From the NCBI GenBank assembly GCA_031288765.1, contig JAITQV010000285.1, positions 1 to 6,931 on the forward strand: a DNA stretch of 6,931 bases, read 5' to 3'. This document shows positions 1-5,535 of the stretch, piece after piece. How positions within the stretch are numbered: position 1 is the first letter of the stretch; every line of letters starts with the position of its first letter. This DNA comes from Planctomycetaceae bacterium. GTDB taxonomy: Bacteria > Planctomycetota > Planctomycetia > Pirellulales > Thermoguttaceae. Under the pieces are notes generated by a model. The model ran no database searches and had not been told where the DNA came from. It saw nothing but the letters and a program-made list of their open reading frames with translations. The translations under genes and the position numbers were made by a program.

Positions 1-1
1 C

Positions 2-130
2 TCCCATCGCGACAAGCGTAACTACTTAAAATTCAAAGTTTTGGAAGAAAAATTAAAGAGACTTCTCCGTTCAGGGCAGAACCCTCAAAAAATATTCGAG
101 AAACTCAAAGATCTGATTCCGGCTGCCTGA
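2..130 (+). CDS. C-terminal end of an unrecognised protein (partial)
   Basis: An open frame enters from the left edge and ends at TGA 128-130, giving 42 residues with no start in the window. The piece is strongly basic and probably helical, with a Lys/Leu-rich stretch (KFKVLEEKLKRLLRSG) and the ending LKDLIPAA. That composition fits the tail of a DNA-binding or transposase-type protein next to an accessory island, but I recognise no family motif. The codons look like real coding sequence: no stop in 42 codons in an AT-rich stretch and an amphipathic Leu/Lys pattern. It could still be chance. It points toward the minus-strand immunity genes, so it is not in their operon. Confidence 0.45.
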   Translation, partial: SHRDKRNYLKFKVLEEKLKRLLRSGQNPQKIFEKLKDLIPAA

Positions 131-310
131 GAAATTGGAGCAATCAGTTATTCAAAAGGACGAAACAATAATTCCAGCCTCATAATTTTACTGTCTTTTC
201 GGAACAATGATTATCAGCGGGCACTACCCTTCCGCACCGTTACAAATTAATAAAGAATTGACAACTAAAAAAAAAATTGGAAAGTACAGTCAAAAACGAA
301 AGCCGAATTT

Positions 311-772
311 TCAAGTGTAATGAGTATAAGAGATGATAATTGAGTTTAATTGTTCACCTATCATTAGTGGTTTTAAATCCACTGTATAAAAAGGACTGTT
401 TGGTGTGATTTGATAAGTACCTAGATTGTTAGAGGTGAACACACGAATATTGACAAATTTTTCATAAATTACATGAGTAACACTAATAAGGTTCCAATGA
501 TTTCCAAGTTGGTTCCAATCTTCGACTCCCACAAACTTGTATAATGTTTGATTTCTTTCTTCTATACAAATTTTATCTGATACAATCTTCGATAAATTTA
601 GTGCGTTGATAATTGATTCTCCAACTTGAATTGGATTTGTTCCTATTTTGATTCTTTTCATATAATCGCCATAGGGGTAAAACCCAGAATTACAATAATC
701 AACCGAAGTGATTATAATACTGTCTTCATCAAAAAATACATGGCAATATTTTGAAATACATTGTTTTTTCAT
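311..772 (-). CDS. CdiI-like immunity protein (probable)
   Basis: A 153-residue acidic/neutral cytoplasmic protein with no signal peptide or membrane segment. It follows a plan I associate with a CdiI-type contact-dependent inhibition immunity family. The N-terminal half carries an 'IG...VGESIINAL' helix (about residues 43-58), followed by a 'YKFVGVEDWNQL' segment (78-89), a beta-rich middle (97-123), and a second similar 'IGEQLNSII' helix close to the C-terminus (138-146). Such proteins bind and block a cognate toxin C-terminal domain in the cytoplasm. The gene lies 150 bases downstream of the SUKH-4-like gene on the same strand and is the last gene of the toxin/immunity group. The ATG at 772 has no Shine-Dalgarno sequence ahead of it. 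Codon use is as AT-rich as its neighbours, which supports common acquisition. The family assignment is from remembered pattern only; a plain hypothetical protein is the alternative. Confidence 0.6.
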   Translation of the reverse strand: MKKQCISKYCHVFFDEDSIIITSVDYCNSGFYPYGDYMKRIKIGTNPIQVGESIINALNLSKIVSDKICIEERNQTLYKFVGVEDWNQLGNHWNLISVTHVIYEKFVNIRVFTSNNLGTYQITPNSPFYTVDLKPLMIGEQLNSIIISYTHYT

Positions 773-922
773 CTGGATTTTTTCAAAGTTATATTAGCAT
801 GATATACCATAACCAGTATAGGCGATAAACTTCGCTATCGTGCATACACCCTGTTTCTGTGTTCTGCCTCAGAAATTTCAAAATGGTTTCAATATACATT
901 ATCGTCGTGGATGACATCAATT

Positions 923-1603
923 TTATGTCCAGATTAAATCGTCACTTAATATTTGATTCCACCATGTTTTATTTGAGATTGAAATTGAACGACTATCTAT
1001 TGTATTCAAAAAATCGTTGAATAACGATAAAATATCAATTTGTTTTCCTGATGAATCATATCTATTTTTCGTAATCATTATAAAATATGCCCAAACCATT
1101 ATAAATTGTTCGATTGAACTATTGATGTAAATACTTTCTTCGGATGCAATATAATATTTTTTTATTGATCCCCAATCATTACAATCAATGTATAAAATTT
1201 CGTCAGACCGATAATCCAAACAAAAAAAATCTTTGATATTGTTGTTCCTACAATCTATGTTATTTTGGTCTAAAACTTCACTAATCGATAATAAGGGAAC
1301 AGATATCTGATTAAATCCTATACCATATTCATTTAAAATTGGGGGAGGATTGACTGGAATTCCTCTTTTTCTCAAAAATTCCATAGAAATAATATTATCA
1401 CAAAAAACAAGGTCATTCGTGTTGATTGTACGCATTTCTCCGAATGCCAGATCAAGTAATTCTTCTTGTTTTATACTCGATTTTAAAAAGAAATTAATAG
1501 TTTTCATGTTTCTATTTGTAGTAACTGTATTTTGCAAAAAATTTGACAAAAAATATCTGGAAGGTTTTTTTAATATATTTGAATTAAATATACTTTTGCA
1601 CAT
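923..1603 (-). CDS. SUKH-4-like immunity protein
   Basis: A 226-residue protein that matches the layout of SUKH-superfamily (SUKH-4-like) immunity proteins. There is an N-terminal helix with 'FLRKRGIPV' (residues 76-84), then a strand-turn-strand piece 'FFCLDYRSDEILYIDC' (126-141), then the hallmark 'YINSSIEQF' (159-167) leading into a long helix, and an aromatic 'WWNQIL' near the C-terminus (214-219). SUKH proteins are cytoplasmic antidotes that bind many different toxin tips, including deaminases. The toxin gene 1687-2268 lies directly upstream on the same strand, as expected for a cognate pair. The start is uncertain. ATG 1603 gives an extra 32 residues (MCKSIFN...) with no family resemblance and no Shine-Dalgarno; ATG 1507 (MKTINFFLK) would give 194 residues and starts where the recognisable domain begins. 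I prefer 1507 biologically but keep the longer frame. Confidence 0.7.
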   Translation of the reverse strand: MCKSIFNSNILKKPSRYFLSNFLQNTVTTNRNMKTINFFLKSSIKQEELLDLAFGEMRTINTNDLVFCDNIISMEFLRKRGIPVNPPPILNEYGIGFNQISVPLLSISEVLDQNNIDCRNNNIKDFFCLDYRSDEILYIDCNDWGSIKKYYIASEESIYINSSIEQFIMVWAYFIMITKNRYDSSGKQIDILSLFNDFLNTIDSRSISISNKTWWNQILSDDLIWT

Positions 1604-1686
1604 CCATCAAAAATGTTCAAAATTACCCAATAAGTGAAAACACGAAATTTCGGCTTACAATTTTTGGAAGGTCAGGGAGTAAAGAA

Positions 1687-2268
1687 TTAATGTAGATGCA
1701 TTGCTGCCTCTGTTAATTGTTGCATGCCTTCTCGTCGAGATTCTGTGGTATCACCATAAGGGAAACTCCATGTAACATTTGTATATGGAAAATTTTTTTG
1801 TAACATCCTCTTACAACCAGCCGGTTCAGCAGGTATTGTACACGGTTCGAATTCTGTGAAAATATTCAAAACTCGATAATTGGGTATGTTGTTATTCTTA
1901 CAAAATTCTTGCATGTGTCTTTCGGTATGCGAATGACTGTAAGTGGGATCACCACTAGTAAATACAACTATCTGTTTTTTACCTGCCTCATCAATGTATT
2001 CCATTGAGGAAACATTTTTTGTGGTGTAACGACCTTCACGAGAATTTATAGGTATGCTTTTTGTCACGCGAGTTATCTGACATTGTCGGCTCATATATGT
2101 AGAACCATATCGAACCCGCGACCAAACTGGTTGAAATTGTGAATGATGAGGAATACTTGCAAGTGTAGTTGTAGCCGTAAAAGCTGCAACTAAAACAAAT
2201 TCCGAACTTGTATTTATAAAATGAGTTAAATTAGATTGAGAGATCCAACCATTATCTTCAAGCATCAT
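1687..2268 (-). CDS. orphan deaminase-family toxin tip
   Basis: A 193-residue protein with the signature of the bacterial nucleic-acid/nucleotide deaminase superfamily found at the C-termini of polymorphic toxins, probably of the XOO_2897/YwqJ-like group. The zinc site is read as His114-x-Glu116 in 'SHTERHMQEF' (Glu as proton shuttle) and Cys143 with Cys152 in 'TEFEPC' and 'GCKRML'. 'VTWSFPYG' and 'SRREGMQQL' follow, as I expect for this group. Such enzymes deaminate cytosine or adenine in nucleic acid or nucleotides inside a target cell. Residues 1-95 do not match a domain I know, and 'FVLVAAFTATTTLA' (24-37) is mildly hydrophobic. No N-terminal delivery domain (Rhs, CDI, PAAR, LXG or signal peptide) is present. 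The frame runs open only to a stop at 2305-2307 inside the MITE. Two immunity-type genes follow. There is no Shine-Dalgarno at ATG 2268. Confidence 0.72.
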   Translation of the reverse strand: MMLEDNGWISQSNLTHFINTSSEFVLVAAFTATTTLASIPHHSQFQPVWSRVRYGSTYMSRQCQITRVTKSIPINSREGRYTTKNVSSMEYIDEAGKKQIVVFTSGDPTYSHSHTERHMQEFCKNNNIPNYRVLNIFTEFEPCTIPAEPAGCKRMLQKNFPYTNVTWSFPYGDTTESRREGMQQLTEAAMHLH

Positions 2269-2275
2269 TAATGCA

Positions 2276-2303
2276 CTTGTATAAAGATAAAGGTAACTGT
2301 CTA
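2276..2303 (-). promoter_or_regulatory. possible hybrid promoter at the MITE end, reading into the toxin
   Basis: On the minus strand the MITE terminal repeat contains TAGACA (2303-2298; five of six bases match the -35 consensus). After a 16-bp spacer comes TACAAG (2281-2276; four of six match the -10 consensus) in the flanking DNA. The ATG at 2268 begins seven bases after this -10, so a transcript from it would start at or next to the start codon. That would be leaderless and would fit the missing Shine-Dalgarno. The match is modest and AT-rich DNA yields such hits easily. Confidence 0.25.
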
Positions 2304-2702
2304 TTTAAATTTGGAGAAATTGAGCAATTTGTTTCATTTATTATTATGTTAGACACAAATTTTATTGTTTCGATATTTTTATTTTTTACGCAAGATACCT
2401 GAAAAACAGCAATTTCCGCAGGAAATGAAAACGAGTCTTTCCATTACCAACAAAATGATAACATATAATTTTATTCATATTATTGTGACAAAATCCTTCA
2501 ATTTCCAAAATCATCGGTACAAATTCAAAAAAGTATTTTAAGAATCAAATCACCCATTTCGTTTTTGTTTAAAATTATTGCAAACTGTCGTAACTTCATG
2601 TTATTAAACAAGTTAATCTAACTAAATGTGTAACTTTTCCGAAAAAACTTAAAATCTAAAGGAGCCAATTACTCTATTTCGAAAAATTTAAATAGACAGT
2701 TA
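2294..2702. mobile_element. MITE-like element with TA target duplication
   Basis: The left end ACTGTCTATTTAAATTT (2296-2312) is the exact reverse complement of the right end (2684-2700). Both are flanked by TA (2294-2295 and 2701-2702), and the identity continues one base further outside as G/C, giving a 20-bp perfect inverted repeat in all. About 19 further bases inside each end match imperfectly (roughly two thirds identical). A TA duplication with such ends is typical of IS630/Tc1-mariner elements. The 405-bp body has no long reading frame on either strand, so this is a non-autonomous MITE that would need a transposase from elsewhere. It contains a short hairpin, ATTTCC-GCA-GGAAAT (2412-2426). 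It sits 25 bases upstream of the toxin start codon and separates the toxin from an older, decayed frame. An alternative is the two ends of a longer insertion sequence after internal deletion. Confidence 0.75.
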
Positions 2703-2703
2703 C

Positions 2704-2973
2704 GCGAAGGGTTGTCCATTTGACTATGCCATTGTTCAATAACTCACCGAATAAATACAAATCATTACAGATTTCCGAAAATTATCGGGAACTATTGCCA
2801 ATACCGATATTTTGGAATAAAATGTCCCAATCTTTGAAAAAATATCCGTTTATAATTAAACCGGCAACAAATATTTTGCAGTAAATATTTTGTAGCGATT
2901 CAAACAAAATACGAATAAACTCAAACCTTGAATAGATACGAATATTTTTTTGTAGTATCAACGTTGTTATTTT
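2704..2973 (-). pseudogene. decayed reading frame upstream of the toxin
   Basis: Read on the minus strand, codons from 2973 to 2785 (63 codons) are open, meet a single TAA at 2784-2782, and continue open in the same frame through 2704 and on into the MITE until TAG at 2676-2674. The peptide looks protein-like: 'RILFESLQNIYCKIFVAG', then 'FFKDWDILFQNIGIGN', and after the stop 'NDLYLFGELLNNGIVKWT'. About 90 codons with one stop would be unusual by chance in DNA this AT-rich. No convincing start codon precedes it. I do not recognise the family; in this setting a dead immunity gene or toxin fragment is the natural guess. The MITE cuts off its 3' end. Chance remains a real possibility. Confidence 0.3.
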
Positions 2974-3011
2974 TCATTATTTATAGTTTTTTATAGTTCA
3001 TTTTTTTATTA

Positions 3012-4568
3012 ATGCCGACATCTTTTTTCCAATATGAGATGCTTCCGACGACATGGTTTTATGTGTCTGCGCTCATCATATTGGCGTTATTTTTTAAGTT
3101 TAACCGTTTCTGGAGTGTTCGGAATCTGGACTTGATTGGTTTGGTTTTGCTGACGCCGGGGTTGTTGATGTTAGCCATGCGAAATGACCAATGGGGTTAT
3201 GCGTGGTTATTTGGGGTAGGTTTTTTTCTGGCAATCCGGCTGATTTTTGACAATCTCATGGTGCGCCGTCCGCTCTTAGAACCGAATTTGACACCGGGCG
3301 GATTAACATTTGCTTGTTTCTTTCTTGTTTTTTTCATTGTGGCGGCGATTACCATCAACCGCGGCGATCAAATTGACACCGTCCGAACCGTCCGTCTGGA
3401 ACAAATCCTGACAACCCGGCATCTCCATCACCATGCCGGTATGAATCCGACAACATTGACAATTCCCCGCGAAGAATTAGCCAATCTCCCGCCCGGATTT
3501 CGTCCTTTTCTTGCCTTTTCCGAACGCACCAATCTTGCATTGGCGCCGCCGGATAAAATTCGGGAAGAGATTATTCGTCCGGCAATTCCTTTTTCATTAT
3601 CAGCGGATACCGATGACCCGCAAGTTCTGGTTTGGACGGACGGTGATGCGTCAACATCGTCCTTGAAAACAGACCGCATCCAAAAGTCCGACATCATTCC
3701 CATTCCTCAGGCAACACTTCTTTCGGAAACACCGGCAACCTCCAATTCCTTGAATATTCCGCCGCCGGATACAACACTTCGAATTGAAACGGGAAATTCC
3801 GCTTCCATTCAAACGGCGGCGGCACTTCGCCCCAACCTTTCAACTCTTTCCCTAATTATGTTTGCCGCATTATTGGGGCATTTAGCGTTGGTGTTTGGTT
3901 TTTTGTATATTGGTCATTGTCATTTCGGCAACCTCCAAACAGGTATTGCTTGTGCGACACTTTATTTGCTTCATCCTTACACAAATCAAATGGTGGGGCG
4001 TTTGGATCATTTAATTCCCGCCGCATTGATATTGTGGGGAGTGGCGTTGTACCGTCGTCCGTTTTTTGCGGGTATTAGTCTCGGTATTGCAACGGCGTTG
4101 GTTTTTTATCCGGTTTGTTTGGTTCCGTTGTGGTGTGCTTTTTACTGGAAACGCGGTTGGATTCGTTTTTTGACGGGAACTGTTTCCATGTTGATTCTTT
4201 TTGCGGTTTTGCTTCTGTTTTCGCCGGCGGAACTGGGAAATTATCACGAACAACTCATTCACATGTTCGGCAAGAGTTCCCTTTGGTTGTTTAGTAAACC
4301 GGACGGGTTTTGGGAACATTACGATATAATTCACCGTGTTTTGATTTTGGCAATCTTTTTTGTACTTTGTTTCGGAATGATTTTGTGGCCCTCGCACAAA
4401 CATTTGGCAACATTGTTGAGTTGTTCGGCGTTGTTGATGCTTGGGGTTCAATTTTGGCAACTCCACCAAGGAGGACTTTACATGGCTTGGTATTTGCCGA
4501 CACTGATTCTAACAATTTTCCGTCCAAATCTGGAAGACCGAACCGCACAATCTTCCGTTGTTCTTTGA
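3012..4568 (+). CDS. polytopic membrane protein with GT-C-like C-terminal half
   Basis: A 518-residue integral membrane protein. The N-terminal part has about four hydrophobic segments (near residues 16-30, 40-56, 63-80, 97-114). A hydrophilic Pro/Thr/Ser-rich region follows (about 115-275), with a His-rich patch 'RHLHHHAGM' (136-144). The C-terminal part has about seven or eight segments (277-300, 305-322, 332-346, 350-374, 386-404, 441-459, 464-480, 489-503). The stretch 'GRLDHLIPAALILWGVA', then 'GISLGIATALVFYP' and 'KRGWIRFL', resembles the multi-pass core of DUF2029/GT87-type GT-C glycosyltransferases that use polyprenyl-phosphate sugars. I see no clear catalytic Asp/Glu motif in the first luminal loop, so transferase activity is unproven. 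The opening 'WSVRNLDLIGLVLLTPG' is a phrase I associate with planctomycete membrane proteins. The start ATG 3012 has no Shine-Dalgarno; M10 is an alternative. It marks the return to chromosome-like base composition. Confidence 0.85.
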   Translation: MPTSFFQYEMLPTTWFYVSALIILALFFKFNRFWSVRNLDLIGLVLLTPGLLMLAMRNDQWGYAWLFGVGFFLAIRLIFDNLMVRRPLLEPNLTPGGLTFACFFLVFFIVAAITINRGDQIDTVRTVRLEQILTTRHLHHHAGMNPTTLTIPREELANLPPGFRPFLAFSERTNLALAPPDKIREEIIRPAIPFSLSADTDDPQVLVWTDGDASTSSLKTDRIQKSDIIPIPQATLLSETPATSNSLNIPPPDTTLRIETGNSASIQTAAALRPNLSTLSLIMFAALLGHLALVFGFLYIGHCHFGNLQTGIACATLYLLHPYTNQMVGRLDHLIPAALILWGVALYRRPFFAGISLGIATALVFYPVCLVPLWCAFYWKRGWIRFLTGTVSMLILFAVLLLFSPAELGNYHEQLIHMFGKSSLWLFSKPDGFWEHYDIIHRVLILAIFFVLCFGMILWPSHKHLATLLSCSALLMLGVQFWQLHQGGLYMAWYLPTLILTIFRPNLEDRTAQSSVVL

Positions 4569-4609
4569 GCAAGGGTTGCGAGTGCAACGGCGGTTTATGA
4601 TACGGCTGT

Positions 4610-4637
4610 TTGACAGTAATCATGATAATGTTATAAT
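4610..4637 (+). promoter_or_regulatory. consensus sigma-70 promoter for ruvA
   Basis: TTGACA (4610-4615) and TATAAT (4632-4637) both match the housekeeping consensus at all twelve positions, with a 16-bp spacer. Transcription would start near 4644, giving a leader of about 67 bases before the ruvA ATG at 4711. It lies in the 142-base gap after the membrane-protein stop, so ruvA has its own promoter and does not depend on read-through. Confidence 0.8.
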
Positions 4638-4698
4638 CTCCCCTTCGTTTTAACTTTTTAACCAACTGCTTAATTATTATCAAATTTATATTTGTTTT

Positions 4699-4703
4699 GG
4701 AGG
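4699..4703 (+). promoter_or_regulatory. ribosome binding site of ruvA
   Basis: GGAGG lies seven bases ahead of ATG 4711 and fixes that start. It stands out because the genes of the AT-rich island and the membrane protein have no such site. Confidence 0.85.
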
Positions 4704-4710
4704 ATCGGTT

Positions 4711-5325
4711 ATGATTTCAAAAATTACCGGACTTTTAACGGCGTTGCATGAAGACAAAGCGGTTATTACCGCATTACCGTTTGAATATGAGGTCTTGATT
4801 CCCGAATACACGCGCCGGCAACTTCAACATGAAATCGGTAAAACGGTTGGGCTGCATACAATTTACTCGCTTGACGGCAACCCGCAAGGAAAAATGATTC
4901 CCAGATTGATCGGTTTTCTCACAGAAGCGGAACGGGAATTTTTTGAATTGTTTTGCAGTGTTGACGGTGTCGGTACCAAAAAAGCGTTGCGGGCAATGGT
5001 TCGTCCCGTCAAGGAAGTTGCGGTGGCAATTGAAGAGAAAGATGAAAAATTTCTTGCCGGTCTTCCGGGAATCGGCGCCGCAATGTCCGAACGTATTGTC
5101 GCCAAATTGCGGCGTAAAGTTCCCAAGTTTGCGTTGTTGGTTGCACGGGATTTTCCCGACGGCGAACAACGCACGGATGTTGTTTCGGAAACTTACGAAG
5201 CCTTGCTGGCTCTCGGTCACAGCGAAGCGGATGCTCGGCGTTTGGTCGATGCCGTTTTGAAATCGAAAACGAAATTCAAAGATTCCGCCGAAATGATTCA
5301 GGCGATTTATCAAAACTGCCGGTAG
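4711..5325 (+). CDS. ruvA: Holliday junction branch migration protein RuvA
   Basis: RuvA binds four-way DNA junctions as a tetramer and loads the RuvB ATPase rings that drive branch migration in recombination repair; RuvC then cuts the junction. The length (204 residues) equals the family norm. Domain I (about 1-68) is the OB fold starting 'MISKITGLL'. Domain II has two helix-hairpin-helix motifs, 'VDGVGTKKALRAM' (84-96) and 'LPGIGAAMSERIV' (118-130), which grip the DNA backbone, joined by the typical 'TEAEREFFELF' helix. A flexible linker (about 140-156) leads to domain III (157-203), the small three-helix RuvB-contact domain. The acidic-pin loop is unusual: 'SLDGNPQGKMIP' (53-64) keeps one acid (Asp55) and carries a short insertion compared with E. 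coli (Glu55-Asp56). I associate this variant with Planctomycetota. ruvB and ruvC are not in the window. Good promoter and Shine-Dalgarno. Confidence 0.93.
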   Translation: MISKITGLLTALHEDKAVITALPFEYEVLIPEYTRRQLQHEIGKTVGLHTIYSLDGNPQGKMIPRLIGFLTEAEREFFELFCSVDGVGTKKALRAMVRPVKEVAVAIEEKDEKFLAGLPGIGAAMSERIVAKLRRKVPKFALLVARDFPDGEQRTDVVSETYEALLALGHSEADARRLVDAVLKSKTKFKDSAEMIQAIYQNCR

Positions 5326-5360
5326 TCGAACCGGTCAATCTGATCAACCCAATAATCCCA

Positions 5361-5402
5361 TTTATCGGAATCGGATTTATTCGGCTCATCCGGTTTATCC
5401 GG
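5361..5402. repeat. degenerate 9-bp TTTATCCGG repeats
   Basis: TTTATCGGA (5361-5369), a partial ATCGGA, TTTATTCGG (5376-5384), CTCATCCGG (5385-5393) and TTTATCCGG (5394-5402) follow each other between the convergent ruvA and LOG genes. They are imperfect copies of a nine-base unit. No function is evident; slippage of a simple sequence is the likeliest origin. Confidence 0.55.
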
Positions 5403-5499
5403 CTCTCACTGCGTCTGAAAACGTGTTGCAATCGTTTCGGCAAGTTCGGTATCAAAACTTGTTTTCGTCCGGTTTAGCGAAAAAATAATCATTGCCATT

Positions 5500-5535
5500 A
5501 AATATTCCGGTAAATATTTCGGCAAATATTCCGGT
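5500..5535. repeat. three tandem 12-bp repeats at the LOG gene 3' end
   Basis: Three back-to-back units, AAATATTCCGGT, AAATATTTCGGC and AAATATTCCGGT, differ at two positions at most. The last base of the third unit is the first plus-strand base of the LOG stop codon (TTA 5535-5537), so the array ends exactly at the coding region. It lies in the gap between convergent genes, where I find no good intrinsic terminator. Confidence 0.75.

Noticed and set aside
258..290. TTGACA at 258-263 as a plus-strand promoter
   Set aside because: No -10 at a proper distance and no gene downstream on that strand.
789..917. A 42-codon minus-strand frame with ATG between the two immunity genes, overlapping nothing except the gap
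   Set aside because: No ribosome site, no recognisable motif, and a composition unlike its neighbours. Its length is within chance.
1350..1637. A 95-codon plus-strand frame
   Set aside because: It is antisense to the SUKH-4-like gene, whose domain motifs lie on the minus strand. The hydrophobic look is a by-product of the opposite frame.
1643..1652. Palindrome CGAAATTTCG between toxin and SUKH-4-like gene as an operator
   Set aside because: Ten bases of AT-rich palindrome are expected by chance, and it is not placed at a recognisable promoter.
2950..2997. Promoter for the membrane-protein gene (TTGTTA 2964-2969 with TATAGT 2982-2987 or 2992-2997)
   Set aside because: Spacers of 12 or 22 bases do not fit a sigma-70 promoter. 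The AT-rich stretch gives many partial matches.
4575..4588. GTTGC-GAGT-GCAAC hairpin after the membrane-protein stop as a terminator
   Set aside because: The stem is only five base pairs and no T-run follows.
4310..4683. Overlapping frames on both strands at the end of the membrane-protein gene
   Set aside because: They are shadows of the 518-residue membrane protein and run across the ruvA promoter. None has a ribosome site or domain pattern.
5319..5334. CCGGT...ACCGG hairpin over the ruvA stop codon as a terminator
   Set aside because: Short stem, six-base loop, and no T-run on either strand.
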